DNA of 64,000 bases from Candidatus Bathyarchaeia archaeon (GCA_038873195.1 JAVZEV010000001.1:62001-126000), one strand, 5' to 3'. Shown: positions 54,193 to 62,502, numbered from the stretch's first letter. Numbers and translations are program-made. Notes: generated from the letters alone by a model not told the origin.

Positions 54193-56132
54193 TAGGCAAC
54201 CTCTCTGATTATCGATTTGCCTTCGATGTTCTGGACAGTGATTATGTTTGCTTCTTCCTCTGCGAACGTTATCTGGCTTGGCGTAATCACAATATATTGG
54301 GCATCAGCATCCTTGACTGTTGAAATGAGCATTTTCGCGATTAACTCGCGGTTTTTAGGATCCATGTGAATATCATATTCGTCAACAGCGCGGAATGGCG
54401 AGCGAACGTGCTGTTGCAAGGCTAATAGGAAACTCATTGTTGCAGTGGTTCTTTCTCCTCCGCTTTGCGTGTAAGCATCCAACGGAACAGGTTTTCCGCC
54501 TTTAAAGCCCACTAAAATTTCTAATCCAGCAACTTCCATGTCATGTCCATTAGCGAGTCTAACTTCACCAACAGCTTGAGCTTGGGCAAGAATTTTTTGG
54601 TACTCGAGATTCACGCGGTCTAGAAGGTTTTGGATGACTGTTCGCCAAGCTTGCATTCGTGTTTTAACTTCTTCTAACGCCTTTTCTCGGTTTTCGGCAA
54701 CTAACTGCGCCTTTTCTTTCAGTTCTAAGTAAAGTTTTGAGTAGGATTCGTACATGCGTTCTATGTCTTCTGAAACATCCGCTAGAGCGGCCAAATGTCC
54801 GTCTGTGATGCGGATTTCATCTAAGATTTCGCTGATGCCTTTTATCACTGCAATTCTGGAACCGGTCTGCTCTGCTTTCGCTATTGCATCGTTTAAGTGA
54901 ATTCGTGCAGTTTTCAACTCGCTTTCGATTTGCTTCAAGTTATTGATTGCGTTTTCTCTTCGATATTGAAGCAGTGCCAATTTAATGCGACTATCCAAAA
55001 TCTGATTGCTGACTTTTTCAGTCTCTTCTTCTAAGCTTTTTGTTTTTAACTGAATTTCTTTTATTTCTGTGTTTAACTTTGACAGTTGGCTTGTGGAGTT
55101 TTGCATGAGCTCCTTTAAATTTTCACTTTTCAGAAGTTTAGGTTGCATGGGCAAAGGTTCTTTCATTATCGCTTGGAGATGCGGATTCTCAAGCATAGTT
55201 ATTTCTTTTAATAGCTGTTCGCACAACGTGATTGTCGATTCGTTTCGAGCCTTTTCGCATTCAAGATTCAAGCGCTTATCAAAAAGTGTTTTCCATTCTT
55301 TTTTAAGTTCTTCAAATGTGTTCCGCTGAACTTGTAATTCTTCTTCTACTTTTCGTGTTTCTTCTTCAATCTGGTTAACAACATCCTTTTCTCTTTTCAT
55401 TCCTTCCTCTAAATTTTTGACTGCTTCCTCTTTTCTGGCAACTTCTGCCCATGCAAGCTCTCTTTCCAAAAATCTTCTTTTCGTTTGCAACTGTTTTTTC
55501 TCTTGGAATCTGTCGTATTGCTCCCGCCAATAGTTAAGCGTCTGCTCTGCTGATTCCAAGAGCTTACTTACTGATTCTTCTTGGCTTAGTATGCGTGTGA
55601 GCTTTTTCTGAGCTTGCAAAACATTTTCGCGGTAAGGCTCCAATCCAACAGCTGCTTCCATCATGCGAAGTTTTTCTTGCGTGGAAAGTATAGTGAATTG
55701 TTCAACCATGTTCTGATGCATGATGATGAGCATATTGTCTGGGTCTACGCCCAACTTGTCCAAGAGTCTTTCAACATCCTGCTTTGTAACCGCTCTATTT
55801 TCAAGTTCAAACCAGTACTGTCCATCTCTACGAAGAACACGTGTGAGAAAAATTTGGTCTTTGTTAAATTTCTGAACTGGGCGGTTCTTTCCCCTTCGAG
55901 TGTTATCTAGAATAAGTGTCACGCGAGCTTGGTCTTTTCCCCATCGGATTAGGTTGCTCAGTTTTTTGGACCGTTCCGTATAAGATTGTCCCAATGCCAC
56001 GGAGATAGCCAACAACAGAGAGGACTTTCCAGAACCGTTTGGTCCGCAAATGACGTTTACTCCATGTTTAAACGGTACCCTAGCATATTCGTAGCTCATG
56101 AAGTTTTCTAGGATGACCTCCTGAATCAGCAT
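54192..56132 (-). CDS. SMC5/6-like chromosome-associated ATPase with short coiled-coil arms
   Basis: ATG 56132, with GAGG just upstream, gives 646 residues. The N-terminus 'MLIQEVILENFMSYEYARV' and Walker A 'GPNGSGKSS' (30-38) are followed by 'LLDKLGVDPDNMLIIMHQNMVEQF', a pattern I know from Smc6/Smc5. At the C-terminus, 'TQSGGERTTATMSFLLALQ' is the signature and 'SPFRAVDEYDIHMDP' the Walker B, both closer to Smc5/Smc6 than to SMC1-4, Rad50 or bacterial SMC. Coiled coils occupy about 190-520. The protein is about half a normal SMC length, and no clear hinge domain is seen. Role: probably DNA tethering or repair with the two downstream partners. Confidence 0.85.
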   Translation of the reverse strand: MLIQEVILENFMSYEYARVPFKHGVNVICGPNGSGKSSLLLAISVALGQSYTERSKKLSNLIRWGKDQARVTLILDNTRRGKNRPVQKFNKDQIFLTRVLRRDGQYWFELENRAVTKQDVERLLDKLGVDPDNMLIIMHQNMVEQFTILSTQEKLRMMEAAVGLEPYRENVLQAQKKLTRILSQEESVSKLLESAEQTLNYWREQYDRFQEKKQLQTKRRFLERELAWAEVARKEEAVKNLEEGMKREKDVVNQIEEETRKVEEELQVQRNTFEELKKEWKTLFDKRLNLECEKARNESTITLCEQLLKEITMLENPHLQAIMKEPLPMQPKLLKSENLKELMQNSTSQLSKLNTEIKEIQLKTKSLEEETEKVSNQILDSRIKLALLQYRRENAINNLKQIESELKTARIHLNDAIAKAEQTGSRIAVIKGISEILDEIRITDGHLAALADVSEDIERMYESYSKLYLELKEKAQLVAENREKALEEVKTRMQAWRTVIQNLLDRVNLEYQKILAQAQAVGEVRLANGHDMEVAGLEILVGFKGGKPVPLDAYTQSGGERTTATMSFLLALQQHVRSPFRAVDEYDIHMDPKNRELIAKMLISTVKDADAQYIVITPSQITFAEEEANIITVQNIEGKSIIREVA

Positions 56133-56237
56133 TAGGAAAGTTGCCTCTCTAGCAGTAGTAATAGAGGTAAAAAGTCTCTTATTAAAGCAATTAGGCAAAC
56201 TTTAACTCAAAGCAAATCGGCAAAACACAAAAGTTTT

Positions 56238-56249
56238 ACATATAAATTT
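56238..56249 (+). promoter_or_regulatory. TATA-like box of the 56287 gene
   Basis: CATATAAATTTA lies about 40 bases before ATG 56287 in the 154-base divergent region shared with the SMC-like gene. Confidence 0.4.
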
Positions 56250-56286
56250 ACAGACTAACTAGCGAGTTTAAAGGTTGGATTAGACA

Positions 56287-56973
56287 ATGGTTGTTGCAGG
56301 CAAAGTCTTCAGACTTTCTGAACCACTTTCTACTACTGAAATCGCATCGCGCCTCGAAGGCTACCACACAGAAGAGCCCTATGAGGAAGGCGACTACAAG
56401 TTTACACTCGTAACCGAAGTTGTTGGGCTTCTGCCAAAGGAAGGCATGCTTAAAGGTATTTATTCACACGATTATGTTCTCCACATTTTTCACAGAGGCA
56501 AAGTAGCACCTTTGCCGCGTACTGTCGAAGCTCTCTTCAGCTTCTCACAACATGAAGACAATACTTTCTTGACTGTTGTTGAAAAGAAACGCATAGCAAA
56601 CTTCATCGCAAATAAGCTGAGCGAAATACTCTTCGAAAAAATAGGCAATGTATTAGAAGCCAGAATTCCCCCAGAAACCCTCAAGGATTTCCACTTGAAA
56701 AACCCAGAAGACACAAAAATCACCTTCTTTGACAATGTTGACATTCCAAACGTGAATAAACTCTCGCTTTATGGTCCAGATTTGATTAATACTTCGCTTT
56801 TTGAAGATTACTGCAAACATGGTGATTTATGGTATGTTGTTGCAAGAGCAAGAGAATACGGCTACGTTGTAGGCGTAACCAGAGACGCCTCAGTAACAAT
56901 CTTCAATTTAACAGATAAAGAAAAGTACTTGGAGTATGTCGCTAAAGAAATTTATCAGCTGATAACAACATAG
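56287..56973 (+). CDS. Conserved hypothetical protein divergent from the SMC-like operon, 228 residues
   Basis: A soluble alpha/beta protein with no signal or membrane segment. It includes 'FTLVTEVVGLLPKEGMLKGIYSHD', 'LPRTVEALFSFSQHEDNTFLTVVEKK' and a C-terminal 'AREYGYVVGVTRDASVTIFNL'. I do not recognise it. Because it shares a promoter region with the SMC5/6-like cluster, a functional link is possible but unproven. Confidence 0.7.
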   Translation: MVVAGKVFRLSEPLSTTEIASRLEGYHTEEPYEEGDYKFTLVTEVVGLLPKEGMLKGIYSHDYVLHIFHRGKVAPLPRTVEALFSFSQHEDNTFLTVVEKKRIANFIANKLSEILFEKIGNVLEARIPPETLKDFHLKNPEDTKITFFDNVDIPNVNKLSLYGPDLINTSLFEDYCKHGDLWYVVARAREYGYVVGVTRDASVTIFNLTDKEKYLEYVAKEIYQLITT

Positions 56974-57187
56974 ATGTTGCAGCTTAAGACTAACAAATCA
57001 TTAATTCATAAGTTTTAAAGCTCCGAAAAAACAATTAATAAATGGTTTAATGGAAGCGAAATAATGAGCATATCTGAAAAATTTTCTTCCTCAAAAGCTG
57101 AGATGCAACTAAAATTCAACAGATTAACATGCCGTGTTAATAAACTACAAAAGAACCATGAAAATTCTGGGGGAGGATGAACAGTTT

Positions 57188-58429
57188 ATGGCGCGCTATC
57201 AAGGATTGGGCGTAGACATTAAAGCTCTGTTAGAAAAACTGAAGTTTTCTATGGAAAAACAAGGCTACAAAATAGAACGTGTGCTAACCGGCGAGACCAG
57301 TTTTCTAATCGAGTATAAAAAGGGAGGCATGCTTGCAGCAAAAGAAACCTTAAGCGTGAAAGGCGTTCCGGACGATTTTGTTGTTTCAGGAATTAGGGAG
57401 GATAACCAAGAATTATGGTTCATAGTTGAAGACGTTATCTTGGCTTCTGCACGGAATCCTCAAGCCTTCAAAAGCCACACAGAACAACTCGCGCCACCTG
57501 CACCTCCACAACCAACAGCACCTGCAATGCCGCCTCAAGCTGTTCCACCGCCTCCAGCTCCAAAACCGGCACAACCGCTCCCTACAAACTGCAGCCGATG
57601 CGGCGCTCCAATTACTGTGACGCAGGAAGATTTGATATTTACGTGTAGATATTGTGGTTTCACGATGACTGTGGCTTCAAGAGAAGAACTAAAAGCTCAC
57701 AGTATGTTAGAAAACCGTCTTCTTTCTCAGCAAGCAGTTGATGCCGCACGGAAATACATGGACAAGGGCATTTTCAGAGTTGGTGTTTCAAAAGACGCCC
57801 AAATCACCAGCGTGAAACTGCGTTATGTTCCTTTCTGGGTTTGCCAAGCTACCACAAACACGTTTTTGAAAGGTGTTACTGGCACGGGAGTCATGGGGGA
57901 AATCCATCAAGCACAAGAAGCTGTGTCTGATAAACGCTCAAGCGGGCTGGCAAAGTTTGGAAAACTCATTCTCGCCGGAGCCAAAGCTTATGCTGAGACG
58001 CAGCAAAAGGACAAATCGCCAAGGCATGTCTCTTACTCATTCTCAAACACTTACATTTGGCCAACATTAGCTAGGCGAACAATGATAAGCGAGATTAACT
58101 ATTATGATGTGCCAGCAGCCAGAAAAATTCCGTTTGATGTAGGCAAAGTGCCGCAGGACGCTGAATTTCTCAACATAGAATTAAACGAGGAAGAAGCCAA
58201 AGCCAAAATTCGAGCGGAAATAGAAGCCAAAGAAAGGTTGATTGCAAGTGGCAAAGTTGATACTCTTGAAACTTGCAGTGTAAACGTGACTCTTGGAGAA
58301 GCTGAACTGGTGCACGCACCCGTCTGGTTTGTCCATTATACTTTAAAAGGAGAAAACTACGTTATTGCAATAGACGGTTGTGAAGGAAAAGTTTTAGGTG
58401 GAGGAAGACCTTTATTTAGCATCGGTTAG
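57188..58429 (+). CDS. Zinc-ribbon protein, first gene of an SPFH operon
   Basis: ATG 57188 is preferred because GGGGGAGG lies 11 bases upstream (GTG 57134 and ATG 57158 are alternatives); 413 residues. An N-terminal alpha/beta domain is followed by a Pro/Ala-rich linker (about 110-138), a zinc ribbon 'CSRCGAPITV...CRYCGF' (about 140-165), and a long C-terminal domain ('YVPFWVCQATTNTFLKGVTG', 'VHAPVWFVHYTLKGENYVI'). The repeated 'PFWVC...' and 'PVWFVHY' segments resemble proteins encoded next to SPFH genes. Function unknown. Confidence 0.75.
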   Translation: MARYQGLGVDIKALLEKLKFSMEKQGYKIERVLTGETSFLIEYKKGGMLAAKETLSVKGVPDDFVVSGIREDNQELWFIVEDVILASARNPQAFKSHTEQLAPPAPPQPTAPAMPPQAVPPPPAPKPAQPLPTNCSRCGAPITVTQEDLIFTCRYCGFTMTVASREELKAHSMLENRLLSQQAVDAARKYMDKGIFRVGVSKDAQITSVKLRYVPFWVCQATTNTFLKGVTGTGVMGEIHQAQEAVSDKRSSGLAKFGKLILAGAKAYAETQQKDKSPRHVSYSFSNTYIWPTLARRTMISEINYYDVPAARKIPFDVGKVPQDAEFLNIELNEEEAKAKIRAEIEAKERLIASGKVDTLETCSVNVTLGEAELVHAPVWFVHYTLKGENYVIAIDGCEGKVLGGGRPLFSIG

Positions 58430-58442
58430 AAGGTTGAAAAAA

Positions 58443-58970
58443 ATGGCAGAAAGAGAAACAATAGAAAAAGTGAAAGACAAGCAGGGAATACTTGCCAAAA
58501 TCCAAAACGTATTCGGCTTAGGATACGCAACAAAAGAAGACCTACGCGAGTTAGACAAGAAACTTCGAGACCTATATCACTCTGACTTCAAAACGTTGCG
58601 CCACAGATGGGAAGAACTTTACTTGGCAGCGTTAAACGCTGGAAAAGCCACAGACGACTTCAAAAAGGTCATACAAATCATGGATAGGATTGCTGAAAAA
58701 GTTCACCATGCTGATTATGGATATGCTGGTTTGATGGACCGCAAGGGACACATAAGAGAAACTGAGTTAGCGCGGGTTTTCAATTATGACAAGGCATTAA
58801 GCGCTGATGTTGAGGCAATAGTGAACGCTGTGAACGAACTCCACAAAGACAGCGAAGCTGAAAATTGGACGGAAGCGGCAGCCAAAGCTAAGAACATTAA
58901 ATCCTTAATACTGGCGTTTGAATCTAAATGGGATGAAAGAGAAAAACAGTTCAGACCGTTGGAGGTGTAA
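58443..58970 (+). CDS. Helical coiled-coil protein of the SPFH operon, 175 residues
   Basis: The start is ATG 58443, 13 bases after the previous stop, with AGAAGGTTG before it. The protein is nearly all helical and highly charged ('YATKEDLRELDKKLRDLYHSDFKTLRHRWEELYLAAL' region), without signal or membrane segment. It ends 5 bases before the SPFH gene. No family is recognised; it probably binds the SPFH protein or its membrane patch (inference). Confidence 0.7.
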   Translation: MAERETIEKVKDKQGILAKIQNVFGLGYATKEDLRELDKKLRDLYHSDFKTLRHRWEELYLAALNAGKATDDFKKVIQIMDRIAEKVHHADYGYAGLMDRKGHIRETELARVFNYDKALSADVEAIVNAVNELHKDSEAENWTEAAAKAKNIKSLILAFESKWDEREKQFRPLEV

Positions 58971-58975
58971 GTTAA

Positions 58976-60058
58976 ATGCCAGTTATTGAAAAAGTATCAT
59001 GGGACTATGCAGGAGCAGAAGACATAGCCTACAGATTCCCAAATCTTTCACTCAAGTATGGAAGTCAAGTCATAGTTAAAGAAAATCAGTGGGCTGTCTT
59101 CTTTCGAGACGGCAAAGCCTATGATGTTTTTGGACCTGGAAGACACACGATTACAAGCAATAATATTCCACTTTTAACTGCTGCTTTGAGGGCATTACGT
59201 ATAATAGGCGACATTTTCGACTGCGAAGTTGTTTTTGTAAGCAACAGCCAGTTTAGAGCAAACTTTGGTGGCACAGCCTACTCGGCGCCAAGCGGCGACA
59301 TAAAGTATCAAGCTGAACTGGGATTTTTTGGCTACATGCTTTACAAAGTTGAAGACCCTAAACTTTTTGTTGTTGAGTTCTTCGGCAACCGTGGTGCCAG
59401 TTCATCCAGAGATGTTGAAAATTACATTCGTGGTTTCATAAACGAGCGCATAATAAATGAGTTTGGCAACCATGATATATTCACTGTTGTGAAAAATGTT
59501 GATGCTACTACTGATAAGGTTACATTGAAAATAAGCGATGAAGCGGCAAGAGTCGGCTTAAAAGTCATAGACTGCGTCTTCGAAGGTGTCAAAATCCCAG
59601 AAGAAGCAAGAAGGTTTGCGTCTGGAATGGGCGCTCAAGCTATGATGATGCAGTACATGAAAGAAACGGCAACAGAACTTAAAGGAAGCGAAGGTGGAGG
59701 CGCAGCGGCTGCTGGTTTAGGCGCTGGAATGGGCTTAACGATGCCTTACATGATGGCTCAGCAGATGCAGCAAGCACAAGCCGGTCAACCTCAGCAATTA
59801 ATAATTTGCCAAAGCTGCGGTGCCAAAAATCCTGTGGGCACAAAATTCTGTGGTAATTGTGGTGCAAGTTTAGCTCCGCAGGCAAAAGTTGTTTGTCCCA
59901 AATGTAAGGCTGAAAATCCTGCTGGGACGAAATTCTGCGGAAACTGTGGCACTCCCCTTACTCAACCAGCTGCCAGTGAAATAACTTGTCCAAAATGTAA
60001 CGCGAAGAATCCAGTGGGAACAAAATTCTGCGGTAATTGCGGAGAAAAATTAGGCTAA
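58976..60058 (+). CDS. SPFH (band 7) domain protein with three C-terminal zinc ribbons
   Basis: The 360-residue protein has an N-terminal SPFH domain (residues about 20-225; 'SQVIVKENQWAVFFRDGKAYDVFGPGRHTI', 'YMLYKVEDPKLFVVEFF') of the YdjI/virion-core-like type. A Gly/Ala/Met-rich linker (235-270) follows, then three zinc ribbons with repeated 'NPVGTKFCGNCG' and 'CPKC' (about 275-358). SPFH proteins form oligomeric rings on membranes; this type lacks a transmembrane segment. The three zinc ribbons are near copies of one another. Confidence 0.9.
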   Translation: MPVIEKVSWDYAGAEDIAYRFPNLSLKYGSQVIVKENQWAVFFRDGKAYDVFGPGRHTITSNNIPLLTAALRALRIIGDIFDCEVVFVSNSQFRANFGGTAYSAPSGDIKYQAELGFFGYMLYKVEDPKLFVVEFFGNRGASSSRDVENYIRGFINERIINEFGNHDIFTVVKNVDATTDKVTLKISDEAARVGLKVIDCVFEGVKIPEEARRFASGMGAQAMMMQYMKETATELKGSEGGGAAAAGLGAGMGLTMPYMMAQQMQQAQAGQPQQLIICQSCGAKNPVGTKFCGNCGASLAPQAKVVCPKCKAENPAGTKFCGNCGTPLTQPAASEITCPKCNAKNPVGTKFCGNCGEKLG

Positions 60059-60084
60059 AGAGCTTTACTTTCTCTTTTTTCTAG
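60059..60084. terminator. T/A-rich region between convergent SPFH and zinc-ribbon genes
   Basis: TTTACTTTCTCTTTTTT starts 6 bases after the SPFH stop and overlaps the 3' end of the convergent gene, giving an oligo-T terminator for the plus strand. Confidence 0.4.
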
Positions 60085-60379
60085 TTTTCTTTGTTTCTTT
60101 TAGCGGAGAGCCACATTTTACACAGAATTTCATGTTTGAAGGCACAGTTGCTCCACATTTTACGCATTGAGTAGATGATGGTGGGTATAGGGATTGGCCG
60201 CATTGTCCGCAGAACTTGTTTTCAACGGGGTTCTTGTTGCCACACCGTAGGCAGATAATAACTTGTTTAATGATTCTTTCTGGTGGTTTCATGGTTTGAG
60301 AAATATACTGCGCCATAGTTAATCCTAAAGCTAAGCCGATTCCAGCGGAGAAAGCTTCGCCGACGGTGTATTTAGTCAT
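60065..60379 (-). CDS. Double zinc-ribbon protein with hydrophobic N-terminus
   Basis: The 104-residue protein has an N-terminal Gly/Ala-rich, weakly hydrophobic segment ('AFSAGIGLALGLTMAQYI'), then two zinc ribbons ('CLRCGNKNPVENKFCGQCG' and 'CVKCGATVPSNMKFCVKCG'), and a basic tail 'KTRKKRK'. The first part mirrors the linker plus ribbon of the convergent SPFH protein ('GLGAGMGLTMPYMMAQ'), suggesting derivation from it by partial duplication and inversion. Confidence 0.8.
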   Translation of the reverse strand: MTKYTVGEAFSAGIGLALGLTMAQYISQTMKPPERIIKQVIICLRCGNKNPVENKFCGQCGQSLYPPSSTQCVKCGATVPSNMKFCVKCGSPLKETKKTRKKRK

Positions 60380-60462
60380 GATTTTATCAAGTAAATAAGG
60401 AATTTGGCATAAGAAAAACTTTACTCAGATTTCTCTATACATTTTCAAAGATTTCTTTTAAT

Positions 60463-61914
60463 CTATTTAGTTGACAACTGGTAATGTTCTTCTATAATAT
60501 GATGGTACATGTCCGGGTTCATGAGTGAACCAAGCGCCTTTTGCACAACTTCGCTTAAAGCAGGGTGAATGTGCATTGCAGTCATTATGGGCAGTGCGCT
60601 TTGTTCGTGAGTGTACATTACGTTTATTATCTCTTGTATGAGCACGGAAGCGTATGGTCCGATAATGTGGGCTCCCAATATTTTCATGTTTTCTTTATCC
60701 ACGATGATCTTGACAAAATAATCTTCTTTTATGTTCATGGCTTCTCCTTTGGCGGTATCTTGGAATCTGTGGAACCCTATTAACACTTTATCTTTGCCAT
60801 GTTTCTCTATTGCTTCTTTCTCTTTGAGACCTACGCTCGCGATTTCAGGATACGTAAAAACGGCGTGTGGCACAGCGTGATAGTCAACTTTCACCTTGTC
60901 TTTTAGTATGGCGTTGTAATATACTATGAGGGCTTCATAGTTTGCCGCGTGTTTGAATTGGTATTTGCCATTTGCGTCGCCTAACGCCCAGATGTTTAGC
61001 TGTGGAGTTTCCAGATACTCGTTGACTTGTATCCATCCTTCATCATCAACTTTTATTCCGCTTTTTTCTGGACGAAGTATATCGGTGTTTGGGCTTCTTC
61101 CAGTAGCAACCAGTATTTCTTCAGCCGTTATCTCAACTGTTCGTTTATTTTCTCTATCAAAGGCAATGAGTTTTTTCATGTTTGTCGATGTTTTTATTAC
61201 CTCATGCACTTCATGGTTAACAATTATTTGCATGTGTTTTCCTAACACTTTTTGGGCGACTGCTGAGATTTCCGGTTCTTCTTCTGGCAAAAATTGCGGA
61301 TTTCTACCGATAACTGTGACTTTTGCTCCCATTGCAGAAAAGAAGTGTCCATATTCCGCTGCTATGTAACCTCCTCCAATGATAGCTATGCTCTTAGGCA
61401 GTTTTTTCATTTTTAGAATCGTATCGCTGGTGTGGTAGCCAGTTTTTTCAAGTCCCTTTATTGGTGGAATAGACGGTTTGGAGCCAATGCAGAGAATAAT
61501 CGTTTTTGAGGATATTATATCGTCTTGAACTTTTAGCGTGTAGGGCGCTGTGAACTCGGCTTTGGCGTGGTAGTAATCCACGTTTTTAGAGCGAGAGAGA
61601 CTGTTTCGTATGGTTTCTATTTCAGCGTTTATGTGAGTCCTCATTCTTTCCATTATTTTTCCGAAATTTATTTCCTTAACTTCAATGGTTAGGCCAAGTT
61701 CTTCTGTGTTTTCTATTGCTCTAATCAGTTCGGCTGGATATAGCAGCATTTTAGATGGTATACAACCTCGTGTTAGACAAATTCCACCTGGTTCGTCTTT
61801 GTCTATGACTGCGACTTTTAGGTGAGGGTTTTTTTGGATTGCAACGTTTACGATTTCCATTGCTGAACCTGTGCCTATCACTATTAGGTCGTATTTTTTC
61901 ACACCAACCACCAT
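60463..61914 (-). CDS. FAD/NAD(P)-dependent disulfide oxidoreductase (dihydrolipoamide dehydrogenase-like)
   Basis: The 483-residue protein has the class I pyridine nucleotide-disulfide oxidoreductase layout: an FAD-binding start 'YDLIVIGTGSAMEIV', a redox-active pair 'GGICLTRGCIPSK' (CxxxxC), an NAD domain 'SIAIIGGGYIAAEYG', a second FAD motif 'IWALGDANGKYQFKH', and a C-terminal dimerisation domain with the catalytic His in 'HIHPALSEV'. The first Gly-rich loop, GTGSA, departs from the usual GxGxxG. No lipoate or 2-oxoacid dehydrogenase genes are adjacent, so a mycothione/mercuric-reductase-like or coenzyme disulfide role is possible. Confidence 0.88.
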   Translation of the reverse strand: MVVGVKKYDLIVIGTGSAMEIVNVAIQKNPHLKVAVIDKDEPGGICLTRGCIPSKMLLYPAELIRAIENTEELGLTIEVKEINFGKIMERMRTHINAEIETIRNSLSRSKNVDYYHAKAEFTAPYTLKVQDDIISSKTIILCIGSKPSIPPIKGLEKTGYHTSDTILKMKKLPKSIAIIGGGYIAAEYGHFFSAMGAKVTVIGRNPQFLPEEEPEISAVAQKVLGKHMQIIVNHEVHEVIKTSTNMKKLIAFDRENKRTVEITAEEILVATGRSPNTDILRPEKSGIKVDDEGWIQVNEYLETPQLNIWALGDANGKYQFKHAANYEALIVYYNAILKDKVKVDYHAVPHAVFTYPEIASVGLKEKEAIEKHGKDKVLIGFHRFQDTAKGEAMNIKEDYFVKIIVDKENMKILGAHIIGPYASVLIQEIINVMYTHEQSALPIMTAMHIHPALSEVVQKALGSLMNPDMYHHIIEEHYQLSTK

Positions 61915-62172
61915 TGGCTATTCACAATAAACATATATGTGCAAAACCATATAAAACATCCATGTTGTTTCAGAAAAAAGTAAACCGCATTAGACTGATC
62001 AAACTTAATAATATTCGCATTTACACTGAAAATGCTTGTAGCCTCTGTTTTTTATCTGGTTCGCTTCAATTCTTGTATGTGAGTTCTGATTCTCTGTCGT
62101 GCGCAAGGAATTATAGCTCCTTATTTAAAGCTGATATTCATAAGACGTCAAAAACCAAGGTTGATAATCAAT
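61915..62172. other. Intergenic region left of the putative integrated element
   Basis: AT-rich sequence with the promoter of the oxidoreductase on the minus strand (TATA-like near 61935) and no convincing ORF or repeat. It may contain the left boundary of the element that follows, but no attachment-site duplicate can be recognised within the window. Confidence 0.35.
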
Positions 62173-62242
62173 TATAACATTTTATAAGTTGCTAATAAGT
62201 GAGAATGTATAACATTTTATAAGTTGCTAATAAGTGAGAATG
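62173..62242 (+). repeat. Perfect 35-bp tandem repeat, two copies, with TATA-like box
   Basis: The unit beginning TATAACATTTTATAAG occurs at 62173-62207 and 62208-62242 without a mismatch. Each copy contains TTTATAAG, a good archaeal TATA box, so two equivalent promoters or regulator sites lie in tandem ahead of the small-RNA-like segment and integrase operon. Confidence 0.85.
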
Positions 62243-62244
62243 TT

Positions 62245-62379
62245 TGTCTTTTCTTCCGAAAGAGAAAATAAGCAAAATCGACATCAAAAAATAGGCAAGG
62301 CCTCCGAAATAGTGGCCGGGGTGAGGTAAGTCGGCCTAAAGTGGAGATTTCTCCATTAACCCGCACAACCCCTTTTTTT
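62245..62379 (+). ncRNA. Predicted structured RNA or leader ending in an oligo-T tract
   Basis: Downstream of the tandem TATA repeat lies a GC-rich island in AT-rich sequence. It contains GGCCG (62314-62318) pairing with CGGCC (62332-62336), and a hairpin with 6 bp TGGAGA-type pairing (62341-62356). An alternative outer stem is GGGGT (62318-62322) with ACCCC (62368-62372), followed at once by T7 (62373-62379). This looks like a short structured transcript or attenuator with terminator. Start at about 25 bases after the second TATA box is inferred. No known RNA family is recognised. Confidence 0.4.
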
Positions 62380-62397
62380 ATTGTGAGGTAAACGTTA

Positions 62398-62502
62398 ATG
62401 GATAATGGCGATTTTCTCTTTTTGATTTTTGCGTTGTTAGTGTTTATCGTTATGGTAGGTGGTTTTTGTGGAAAAAGCGAAGGAGAAAAGGAAAAAGCAT
62501 AA
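62398..62502 (+). CDS. Small single-helix membrane protein, 34 residues
   Basis: ATG 62398 follows GTGAGG by 9 bases. It encodes 'MDNGDFLFLIFALLVFIV' with one transmembrane helix and a charged Lys/Glu tail. Its last 35 bases overlap the next gene in another frame. Small membrane proteins like this are common in archaeal viruses and plasmids. Confidence 0.5.
   Translation: MDNGDFLFLIFALLVFIVMVGGFCGKSEGEKEKA

Noticed and set aside
54192-56132. Reading the SMC-like protein as Rad50
   Set aside because: There is no CxxC zinc hook or adjacent mre11/herA/nurA, and the signature and Walker B context are those of Smc5/Smc6.
57064-57180. A 38-codon frame before the zinc-ribbon gene
   Set aside because: It overlaps the leader and has a weak ribosome binding site; the GGGGGAGG at its end serves ATG 57188. 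A leader peptide cannot be excluded, but nothing supports it.
62281-62379. tRNA gene or tRNA fragment as attachment site next to the integrase
   Set aside because: The pairing has a two- to four-base hairpin loop in place of an anticodon loop and no T arm, so a tRNA fold is not supported.
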